Assembly: GCA_965369635.1 (NCBI GenBank)
Contig: CBDURC010000139.1
Coordinates: 1-8,276 of the forward strand
Length of the DNA: 8,276 bases
Source: UBA3071 sp965369635
Lineage (GTDB): Bacteria; Chloroflexota; Anaerolineae; UBA3071
Reading direction: 5' to 3'
The notes under the pieces are model-generated. The model saw nothing but the letters and a program-made list of their open reading frames with translations. It did no database searches and was not told where the DNA came from. Shown piece by piece: positions 1 to 6,068 of this stretch (within the stretch, counting starts at the first letter, position 1; each line of letters starts with the position of its first letter). The position numbers and the translations under genes were made by a program.

Positions 1-20
1 GTCTCTGATGATGCGGGGAC

Positions 21-47
21 GTAGGGGCGGGGTTACGCCGCCCCTAC
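21..47. repeat. GC-rich palindromic hairpin at the end of rny
   Basis: A perfect 10-bp inverted repeat, GTAGGGGCGG at 21-30 and CCGCCCCTAC at 38-47, encloses a 7-nt loop. On the minus strand the first arm begins inside the last rny codons and contains its TAG stop. No T-run follows on that strand (the sequence is GTCCCCGCATC), so it is not a classical intrinsic terminator. It could still protect the mRNA 3' end or weakly terminate transcription. The word GTAGGGGCG...CGCCCCTAC resembles, from memory, a palindrome dispersed between genes in Chloroflexota and cyanobacteria. The dispersed-repeat reading is inference; the palindrome is directly visible. Confidence 0.75.
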
Positions 48-1588
48 TTGGCGTAGTCCACTGCCCGCGTCTCGCGGATGACCGTCACCTTGATCTGGCC
101 CGGATACTGCAGGTTCTGCTCCACCTTCTCGGCGATGCCCCGCGAAAGCTCGATGACCGCCAGGTCGTCAACCTCTTCCGGCTTGACAATGATGCGAATC
201 TCCCGCCCAGCCTGGATGGCATAGGCCTCACCCACACCCTCGAAGGCACGGGCAATCTCCTCCAGGGCCGTGATGCGCTTGATGTAGCTTTCCAGCGACT
301 CTCGCCGCGCCCCAGGACGCGCCCCGGACAAAGCGTCAGCAGCGGCGATCAGAACCGCCTCCACAGACTGCGGTTCTTCCTCGTAGTGATGAGCGGCAAT
401 GCAGTTGACCACATTGGCGGGCATGCCGTAGCGACGGGCCAGGTCCGCGCCGACCAGGGCGTGAGGCCCGCCATTCTCGTGACTCACCGCCTTGCCGATG
501 TCATGCAGGATCCCGCCCAGTTTGGCCAAGCGCACATCAGCGTGCAGCTCGCTGGCCATGAGACCGGCCAGACGGGCCGTCTCCAGTGAGTGCTGTAGCT
601 GGTTTTGGCCATAGCTGGTGCGGAACTTGAGGCTGCCCACCAACTTGATCAGCTCCGGGTGCAGATCGCGCACCCCAACCTTCAGCGCAGCCTGCTCTCC
701 CTCCTCGCGGATAATCCGCCCCACTTCGTCTTTGGCCCGCTGCGCCTCCTTCTCGATGCGCGCAGGGTGGATCCGACCATCCCGCACTAGCCGCGTGAGG
801 AGCAAGCGAGCGATCTCCCTGCGAACAGGATCGAAGCAGGAGATGGTGATCGCCTCCGGCGTGTCATCTACCACCAGATCAGCGCCCGTAGCACTCTCGA
901 TCGCCCGGATGTTGCGCCCCTGTCGCCCGATGATACGCCCCTTCATCTCATCGCCGGGCAAAGGCACAGTGGAAACCGTACTCTCTGCTACTTGATCCGA
1001 CGCCAGTCTGCCGATGGCCACGGTGATGATCTTCTGTGCTCTGCGGTCGGCCTCCTCTTTCGCCTCCGCTTCGATTTCACGGATCACCCGCGCCATATCG
1101 TCCCGGTACTCCCCCCGGATGCCTTGCAGCAGAAGCTCCTTGGCTTCCTCGGTTGTCAAGGCGGCGATGCGCCGCAACTCCTCACGTTTCTCGGCTTCCA
1201 GATTCTCCAAGGCCTGCCCTCGTCTGTCCAGCGCGCTTTGGCGTTGATTCAACTTCCGCTCACGCTGCTCGATCTTGTCAAAGCGGCGATCAATGCTCGA
1301 CTGACGTCTGCGCAGCCGCTCTTCCTCCCGACGGGTCTCCTGCCGCTGCCGTTTCCTCTCCTTGGCGGCCTCGTCCCGCACATGAATGATATCGTCCTTC
1401 GCCTTCAAGATCAGTTCCGCAGCCTGCGCTTGTGCCTCGGCCAGAAGTTGGTCGGCCTGCGCCTCGGCGGACTTGACCTTCGCCTCAGCCATTAGCCGAC
1501 GCAGGAAGAACCCAAGAGCAACCCCCGCGGCCAACAGCGCTAAACTCCCCATCACCAGCGTTATCGGTTGGATACCATCTCTCAGCAT
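44..1588 (-). CDS. rny: Ribonuclease Y (membrane-anchored endoribonuclease)
   Basis: A 514-residue protein with the complete RNase Y architecture. It has an N-terminal membrane helix (about residues 9-30), then a long charged coiled coil rich in Glu, Arg, Lys and Gln (about 35-190). A KH RNA-binding domain follows, with the GxxG loop in IIGRQGRN (219-226). The HD phosphohydrolase domain has metal-binding candidates H333, H362-D363 (HDIGK), the H400-H401 pair and D418. The C-terminus VIRETRAVDYAK is the usual family ending, so the gene is complete. Family knowledge: RNase Y makes the first endonucleolytic cuts in mRNA decay and works at the inner face of the membrane. The ATG start has a good ribosome binding site, AGGGGTGAG at 1592-1600, 3 nt from the ATG, with its GGGG core 7 nt away. 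recX ends 134 bp upstream, and no clear promoter is seen between them, so recX-rny co-transcription is plausible. The TAG stop lies in the hairpin at 21-47. Confidence 0.97.
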   Translation of the reverse strand: MLRDGIQPITLVMGSLALLAAGVALGFFLRRLMAEAKVKSAEAQADQLLAEAQAQAAELILKAKDDIIHVRDEAAKERKRQRQETRREEERLRRRQSSIDRRFDKIEQRERKLNQRQSALDRRGQALENLEAEKREELRRIAALTTEEAKELLLQGIRGEYRDDMARVIREIEAEAKEEADRRAQKIITVAIGRLASDQVAESTVSTVPLPGDEMKGRIIGRQGRNIRAIESATGADLVVDDTPEAITISCFDPVRREIARLLLTRLVRDGRIHPARIEKEAQRAKDEVGRIIREEGEQAALKVGVRDLHPELIKLVGSLKFRTSYGQNQLQHSLETARLAGLMASELHADVRLAKLGGILHDIGKAVSHENGGPHALVGADLARRYGMPANVVNCIAAHHYEEEPQSVEAVLIAAADALSGARPGARRESLESYIKRITALEEIARAFEGVGEAYAIQAGREIRIIVKPEEVDDLAVIELSRGIAEKVEQNLQYPGQIKVTVIRETRAVDYAK

Positions 1589-1722
1589 ATTCTCACCCCT
1601 TTCGCTACCGTTGAATATTCCAGCTTCTCAACACTCACATCCGCTTCCCGTAGGGCAAGTTTCCATACGCTGCTCCGCCCGGCGGCTCTGTGTGTGACTT
1701 CTGCCTCAATACCCTCTTTCGT

Positions 1723-2358
1723 CTAGCTGTTTCTCTCTGTACCCATTTCCTGCCATAGCCGCTCCACGACATCCTTCATGACACCGTAGTCGAAACCGCG
1801 ACGAACCAAGTAGCCTCCCACCGCCTTACGGAAGTCACCGTATTCGAGACCGGCCCATTTTCGAAGACCACGCCGGGCGGCTCGGTACGCGCTGGCTTCG
1901 GAATCCAGGTCCGCCAGTGCGGCCTCTATCAGAGCCTCAGCCACTCCCTTCTGGCGCAACTCCTGACGCAGCGCCCACAGCCCGCGGGGGTTGAAGCGCT
2001 CCCGGTTCTCCACCCAAAAGCGAACAAAGGCCGCATCGTCCAGATACCCATCCCGGCTCAGACGCTCGATCACCGATGAGATCGCGTCGGCCGGTGTGTT
2101 CTTGCGCTCCAGATAGCGTCGCACTTCAGCCTTGCTGCGCGGGCGATGCGCCAGAAGACGCAGCACTCGCTCGTAAGCTCGCTCCCGAGCATCAAGCTCG
2201 CGCAGGCGAGCGATATCCGCATCGGAAAGGAACTGTCCCCGCTTTAGTTTCGCCGCCTCGATAGCAGGCACGCCGAAGGCATATCGTCCATCCAGGTGCA
2301 CACTGACCCGCTCGCGATTGCGCTGCTGAAAGGCCAACTTGGTGATCGTGCCAGCCAT
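1723..2358 (-). CDS. recX: Regulatory protein RecX
   Basis: A 211-residue protein of the RecX family, which is built of repeated three-helix units. Family hallmarks include a basic N-terminal stretch, LLAHRPRSKAEVRRYL in the first repeat, RDGYLDDAAFVRFWVENR in the second, GLWALRQELRQKG at the start of the third, and a C-terminal unit ending near RLWQEMG. Family knowledge: RecX binds RecA filaments and usually limits their extension and activity in the cytoplasm. The start is the ATG at 2356-2358; a GGAG at about 10 nt upstream is an acceptable but slightly distant ribosome binding site. It lies downstream of recA, as in many bacteria, but is separated from it by 652 bp and by a strong terminator at 2421-2456. 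Its expression therefore needs readthrough or its own promoter. A CATAAT at about 35 nt upstream could be a -10 box, but no good -35 goes with it. Confidence 0.95.
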   Translation of the reverse strand: MAGTITKLAFQQRNRERVSVHLDGRYAFGVPAIEAAKLKRGQFLSDADIARLRELDARERAYERVLRLLAHRPRSKAEVRRYLERKNTPADAISSVIERLSRDGYLDDAAFVRFWVENRERFNPRGLWALRQELRQKGVAEALIEAALADLDSEASAYRAARRGLRKWAGLEYGDFRKAVGGYLVRRGFDYGVMKDVVERLWQEMGTERNS

Positions 2359-2420
2359 CGGCTATTCGCTCCGCTTGCTCTTGGCGGCTATTATGAAAAA
2401 CCGCACCACTACCCCATCCG

Positions 2421-2456
2421 ACAAAAAAGAAAAGCTGTGGCTTCTCAGCCACAGCT
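2421..2456 (-). terminator. Rho-independent terminator between recA and recX
   Basis: Read on the minus strand, a perfect 10-bp stem AGCTGTGGCT / AGCCACAGCT closes a GAGA (GNRA-type) tetraloop and is followed at once by TTTCTTTTTTGT. The stem arms are at 2447-2456 and 2433-2442 and the T-rich tail is at 2421-2432. In the opposite direction the stem is followed by ATCTTTCCCC, a much poorer tail, so the terminator acts mainly on leftward transcription. It lies 554 bp after the recA stop codon and about 60 bp before the recX start. It would end the recA transcript, or a separate RNA made in the gap, and reduce entry into recX. Confidence 0.9.
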
Positions 2457-2651
2457 ATCTTTCCCCCCGCGCCTGATGAGAGAAGGGGACAGCCCCTCCC
2501 ATCACCACTCCACTACGCTGTGAACACCCGATCAAACCCTTGCCAGCAAGGCGGCAAATGGTGCCGCGCAAGACAAAACGCTTAACCCACTTCTGACAGT
2601 TTCAGTAAATCACATATCTCGTACATCCAACGGAAACCGCTGAAATCGGTA

Positions 2652-2687
2652 GTTGATAGGTTGATGGACTGGTAAGTTGGTGGACTG
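2652..2687. repeat. Degenerate short direct repeats (GTTGATGGACTG type)
   Basis: GTTGATGGACTG (2660-2671) and GTTGGTGGACTG (2676-2687) match at 11 of 12 bases with a 16-bp period. GTTGATAG at 2652-2659 is a further partial copy directly before the first. On the minus strand this reads as a series of words such as ACCAACTTACCAGTCCATCAACC. Words of this kind form short word-like tandem arrays in intergenic DNA of some environmental bacteria; that comparison is from memory. No function can be assigned. Confidence 0.55.
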
Positions 2688-2721
2688 AAGACTGACATAT
2701 CAGTAATGATGAAGAAGGACG

Positions 2722-2750
2722 TCTATCAGTCCCACGACTGCAGCCGTCAA
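2722..2750 (-). promoter_or_regulatory. Weak candidate promoter inside the recA-recX gap
   Basis: On the minus strand TTGACG (2745-2750, five of six matches to TTGACA) lies 17 bp from GATAGA (2722-2727, only three of six matches to TATAAT). The spacing is ideal and the -35 is good, but the -10 is poor. If used, transcription would start near 2715 and run about 290 nt to the terminator at 2421-2456. The call depends mainly on that context and could easily be chance. Confidence 0.25.
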
Positions 2751-2951
2751 GAATGGATACAGCCTTCGTAGGGAGAGTGGCTTCTTGCTCATCCCGATGC
2801 TACTCGCAATTCATCAGTTGCCGCTCTACCAACTTGCCGGGTCCCTACGGGCGATCAAACGGTGTCACGGAATGGTACCGAGGAACAGCGCAGCGTACAG
2901 CGTGTCACCGCGCCATCCCCACAGGCAAAGATTGCTATGGCTGCGAGCCGA

Positions 2952-2976
2952 TTCTCGGCGCTGCCGTGGCCGAGAA
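2952..2976. repeat. Inverted repeat just downstream of recA
   Basis: TTCTCGGC (2952-2959) and GCCGAGAA (2969-2976) form a perfect 8-bp stem around a 9-nt loop, 34 bp after the recA stop. No T-run follows on either strand, so it is not an intrinsic terminator. It could stabilise the 3' end of the recA mRNA or pause polymerase. It could also be a small palindromic repeat. Confidence 0.5.
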
Positions 2977-3010
2977 ACCCTTCGTGGCCCGCCCTTCTAA
3001 TGCAGCCCCA

Positions 3011-4048
<1,038 letters not shown>

Positions 4049-4109
4049 TTACTCTACTCCTCGTGGTATACCCATCAGTTGGGCCCAAAGAGGCGAGCCC
4101 TTCCCACTT

Positions 4110-4140
4110 ATTATCATTGACTCCCCTGAAAAAAGGTCAT
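4110..4140 (-). promoter_or_regulatory. Alternative weak recA promoter
   Basis: On the minus strand GATAAT (4110-4115, five of six matches to TATAAT) follows ATGACC (4135-4140, four of six matches to TTGACA) with a spacer of 19 bp, which is longer than optimal. It lies between the palindromic repeat (4144-4263) and the recA start, so it would give a repeat-free leader of about 55 nt. It is weaker than the 4297-4325 promoter. Its location would matter if the repeat disturbed the original promoter. Confidence 0.3.
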
Positions 4141-4143
4141 TCA

Positions 4144-4263
4144 GCCACAGAGACACGGAGTACACAGAGGAAAAACCAAGGTGGAACTCAAAATTGTTAA
4201 GCAGCAAACGCAAAAGGCATAGATTCCTTGAGAGACACCTTGGAACCTCTGTGCCTCTGTGGC
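4144..4263. repeat. 120-bp palindromic intergenic repeat, CCACAGAG type
   Basis: Terminal inverted repeats GCCACAGAGACACGGAG (4144-4160) and the reverse complement of GCCACAGAGGCACAGAG (4247-4263) match at 15 of 17 positions; one mismatch becomes a G-U pair in RNA. A second, perfect 7-bp inverted repeat, CCAAGGT (4176-4182) with ACCTTGG (4237-4243), lies inside, leaving an AT-richer 54-nt core. The words CACAGAGG (4163-4170) and CCTCTGTG (4246-4253) allow an alternative register. There is no transposase or open frame of note, so it looks like a small non-autonomous palindromic element. CCACAGAGACACAGAG words of this type recur, from memory, in spacers of many environmental bacterial genomes. 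It separates recA from its likely promoter. Confidence 0.75.
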
Positions 4264-4296
4264 AAGTCTGGCAGTTTCTTCGGTAGAGTCATCATT

Positions 4297-4325
4297 AGTA
4301 TACACCAAAACCCACGAAAAATCAA
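4297..4325 (-). promoter_or_regulatory. Probable sigma70-type promoter for recA
   Basis: On the minus strand TTGATT (4320-4325, four of six matches to TTGACA) and TATACT (4297-4302, five of six matches to TATAAT) are separated by exactly 17 bp. It starts 33 bp after the stop codon of the upstream propeller gene. Transcription would begin near 4290, giving recA a leader of about 240 nt that contains the whole palindromic repeat. The same TATACT hexamer is the -10 of the promoter at 5960-5988. Confidence 0.55.
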
Positions 4326-4333
4326 ATCTGTCG

Positions 4334-4347
4334 AACGTGAAACGTGA
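4334..4347. repeat. Two perfect tandem copies of a heptamer
   Basis: AACGTGA occurs twice head to tail (minus strand TCACGTT twice). It lies between the stop codon of the propeller gene and the -35 box of the probable recA promoter. Heptamer arrays of this ACGTGAA type are familiar in bacterial spacers, but two copies alone are weak evidence. Confidence 0.45.
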
Positions 4348-4358
4348 GGCGCAGTGCT

Positions 4359-5852
4359 TCATGGGCCCCACGATATGCGCTCTTCTACCCATCCCCTGGA
4401 CGAGTAATCCGGCTCGTTGCGCACCAGTCCATCGGGGGAGCCGGGCAGCGCAAAGAGCTGTCTGTGTCTCTGTCCGGTAGAGGTCATAGCCCAGATGGCC
4501 CAGGTCCCATCTCGGTCCGAGACGAAGGCGATGGTGTTCCCATCAGGTGACCAGGTGGGCAGACCGTCGTTGGCGCCATGGTCGGTAAGCCTCAACAGTC
4601 CGGAACCATCGACGTTGATGCGGTAGACCGCCCAGTTACCATCACGCTGAGACATCAGAGCGATGTACTTGCCGTCAGGAGAAGCAGCAGGAGCCGTGGC
4701 TGACCCATCCAAGAAGATCATACGGTCGTCGGAGCCGTCCGCATTCATGACAGCGAGTCCCTGGTCAGGCCAGGTGACCCGGTAGGCGATGGAGCCATCC
4801 GGCATCCAGGTGGGGTACTCGCCGTGGACAGGGCCTATGCCGCGCTTGAGCTCCCAGTCTGATCCTCCAGCCGCATTCACCTGGTAGATGCGGATCTTGC
4901 GGTCCGACTCCCGGCGGGAGAAGAAGACCAGGATCTGTCCATTCGGCGACCAGGAGGGCAAGGCATCTTCGAGGAAGTTGGTGAGTCGGTTCTGGTCGCC
5001 GCCATACGTGTTCATCACCTCAATACCCCTGTCATCGCTCCTCCAGCGGCGGAAGGCGATTCTCTGACCATCGGGGCTGAGGGCTGGCTGGCTGGCCTCC
5101 TCGATCACACGCTGCATGCCAGAACCATCAGGGTTGGCCACGTAGACGTCATAGGTGCCGCGCTCGGGGTCGAACACAGGGAAGGCGATGCGACCAGGCA
5201 GTACAGCAGGCACGCCAGCGACCGCGGTCGGCGTCGGACTGGGCAGGGGTGTCTCTGTTGGCACAGGAGTGCTCGTCGGAGCAGGCAGCTGAGTCGAGGT
5301 AGGCTCTGGCGACAGTGCAACCGTACTTGTGAGCTGGGGTGCAGGCGCCTCGGTACTGGATGGCGCGGGCGTGTCCGTGGGTGGTGCTGGCGTGTTGGTC
5401 GGTACCAGCTTCGCTTCGGTTGGTGCAACAAGGGTCTCGGCCGGTGCTGGGATGTGAATGGGTTCAGTCGCCGTGGTTGCAGGCACCAGCGAGACCAAGG
5501 TTGGGGGCGGTATGGATGCTCCCCGGCCTGGTCCGCGATTCAGTGTCAAAACGACGGCACTGACGGCGACGATAGCAGCCAGGCCGCCGAAGAGCACGAT
5601 AACCCACACTGGCAGACGGCGCCTTGACGGAGCAGGGGCCGGCCTACGGGCGGCCGGTCCAGCCTCCAACCACTGTCCGCAGTTGCCACAGGCTTTGGCG
5701 GACACAGGGACAGGCTCCCGGCAATGGGGGCAGCGCCGGGGGGCTTCAGCCCTGGAAGAGGCAGCGGGCTCAGTTGCCAACCAGCGCCCGCAGTGACCAC
5801 AAGCCCTGGCGGTATCCGTGACTTCTCCTCCACAATAGGGGCAGTGCTTCAT
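4359..5852 (-). CDS. Membrane-anchored double zinc-ribbon / PD40 beta-propeller protein
   Basis: A 497-residue protein of clear architecture but unknown specific role. It begins with two zinc ribbons: C4-x2-C7 with C18-x2-C21, and C41-x2-C44 with C55-x2-C58. An Arg-rich stretch (RRR at 77-79) then precedes one membrane helix (about 80-104). By the positive-inside rule the ribbons should be cytoplasmic and the remainder outside. A low-complexity Pro/Thr/Ser/Ala linker runs from about 107 to 218. The C-terminal part (about 219-487) is a TolB/WD40-like propeller with five SPDG-type turns: SPDG, SPNG, MPDG, SPDG and SPDG. Such repeats usually serve protein or ligand binding. The design suggests a link between an outside sensor and cytoplasmic partners, which is inference. 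The ATG is fixed by an in-frame TGA 9 nt upstream. There is no Shine-Dalgarno sequence; 13-bp tandem repeats occupy the leader instead. It has its own promoter at 5960-5988. Confidence 0.9.
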   Translation of the reverse strand: MKHCPYCGGEVTDTARACGHCGRWLATEPAASSRAEAPRRCPHCREPVPVSAKACGNCGQWLEAGPAARRPAPAPSRRRLPVWVIVLFGGLAAIVAVSAVVLTLNRGPGRGASIPPPTLVSLVPATTATEPIHIPAPAETLVAPTEAKLVPTNTPAPPTDTPAPSSTEAPAPQLTSTVALSPEPTSTQLPAPTSTPVPTETPLPSPTPTAVAGVPAVLPGRIAFPVFDPERGTYDVYVANPDGSGMQRVIEEASQPALSPDGQRIAFRRWRSDDRGIEVMNTYGGDQNRLTNFLEDALPSWSPNGQILVFFSRRESDRKIRIYQVNAAGGSDWELKRGIGPVHGEYPTWMPDGSIAYRVTWPDQGLAVMNADGSDDRMIFLDGSATAPAASPDGKYIALMSQRDGNWAVYRINVDGSGLLRLTDHGANDGLPTWSPDGNTIAFVSDRDGTWAIWAMTSTGQRHRQLFALPGSPDGLVRNEPDYSSRGWVEERISWGP

Positions 5853-5854
5853 AC

Positions 5855-5898
5855 CATGTCACAATCTCATGTCACAGTTTCATATCACAGTCTCGTGT
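5855..5898. repeat. 13-bp tandem repeat abutting a start codon
   Basis: Three full copies, CATGTCACAATCT (5855-5867), CATGTCACAGTTT (5868-5880) and CATATCACAGTCT (5881-5893), are followed by a partial copy (CGTGT, 5894-5898). On the minus strand the unit reads roughly AGACTGTGACATG and the array ends 2 bp before the ATG of the propeller gene. It occupies the place where a ribosome binding site should be. Each copy contains TGTGA, so repeated protein binding is conceivable, but no operator is established. Confidence 0.85.
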
Positions 5899-5959
5899 GC
5901 GCGCGGGGCCGGTACCCCATCGCCATTCAGCCATCACCATGCTCCCTCGTATTGGCAGT

Positions 5960-5988
5960 AGTATACCACAGGCTGGCTGGCTGGTCAA
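5960..5988 (-). promoter_or_regulatory. Strong sigma70-type promoter of the zinc-ribbon/propeller gene
   Basis: On the minus strand TTGACC (5983-5988, five of six matches) is followed after exactly 17 bp by TATACT (5960-5965, five of six matches). The TGG before the -10 gives an extended -10 (TGnTATACT). The spacer contains three CAGC-type repeats (AGCCAGCCAGCC). Transcription should start near 5953, about 100 nt before the ATG at 5852. This makes the propeller gene a transcription unit separate from the permease. Confidence 0.8.
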
Positions 5989-6001
5989 GGGAAGGTTGAG
6001 C

Positions 6002-6056
6002 TTTCCGCTTGTTCCGCTGTTCCGCTGACAGTCAGCCGATGAAGCCAATGAAGCCG
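6002..6056. repeat. Short tandem repeats after the permease gene
   Basis: Two small arrays lie side by side. GTTCCGCT occurs twice in tandem (6011-6018 and 6019-6026) after a related TTTCCGCTT (6002-6010). ATGAAGCCA (6039-6047) and ATGAAGCCG (6048-6056) match at 8 of 9 bases. Between them GCTGAC-A-GTCAGC (6024-6036) is a perfect 13-bp palindrome. No T-run accompanies the palindrome, so a terminator for the permease transcript is not evident here. Confidence 0.6.
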
Positions 6057-6068
6057 AAGGTTCGGGCG

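Larger units (their letters stand above)
2421..2715 (-). ncRNA. Candidate structured RNA in the recA-recX gap
   Basis: This is a speculative call. Leftward from about 2715 the sequence has no convincing reading frame, but it contains a run of hairpins ending in a strong terminator. These are GCGGCA/TGCCGC (2551-2567), CCTTGC/GCAAGG (2538-2551), AGGGG/CCCCT (2484-2497) and the terminator stem (2433-2456). A weak promoter-like pair lies just upstream at 2722-2750. Together they could define a small RNA of about 290 nt, or the last part of a long recA 3' UTR. I see no signature of tmRNA, RNase P RNA, 6S RNA or SRP RNA. The hairpins are directly visible; the idea of an independent transcript is inference. 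Adjacent hairpins 2538-2551 and 2551-2567 share one base, so both cannot be fully formed at once. Confidence 0.3.
2457..3010. other. Long recA-recX spacer without a recognisable gene
   Basis: About 550 bp between the recA stop and the terminator holds no gene I can support. Short open frames on both strands lack recognisable domains or ribosome binding sites. Visible content from right to left: a hairpin just after recA (2952-2976); a stretch resembling a tRNA D-arm (about 2823-2834, minus strand) with no tRNA around it; a weak promoter-like pair (2722-2750); a small ACTGA/TCAGT hairpin (2691-2704); degenerate repeats (2652-2687); and the hairpin cluster of the candidate RNA. The length is unusual for a spacer inside a recA-recX pair. 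It may be the remnant of an inserted or decayed gene, or an RNA locus. Confidence 0.6.

Noticed and set aside
8..1495. Several open frames on the plus strand opposite rny, and similar ones opposite recA and the permease.
   Set aside because: They are by-products of GC-rich codon use on the minus strand; the minus-strand proteins have full conserved domains and the plus-strand ones have none.
2800..2836. tRNA-like stretch on the minus strand containing AGTTGGTAGAGC, as in a tRNA D-arm.
   Set aside because: The 5' half of the D-stem (GCTC) is replaced by GGCA, there is no T-arm GGTTCGA, and no acceptor stem can be formed. At most a remnant; more likely chance.
4065..4072. Palindrome GGTATACC close to the recA start, resembling a -10 box.
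   Set aside because: It would place the transcription start within the ribosome binding site and no suitable -35 exists.
4049..4358. Search for a LexA/SOS box upstream of recA.
   Set aside because: GAAC words occur (about 4184, 4243 and 4333) but none pairs with GTTC at four bases, and no CTGT-N8-ACAG is present. SOS control cannot be supported from this sequence.
4351..4362. The 12-bp string GCAGTGCTTCAT at the end of the propeller gene also occurs at its start (5841-5852).
   Set aside because: An identical 12-mer somewhere in an 8-kb window is expected by chance, and the flanks do not match.
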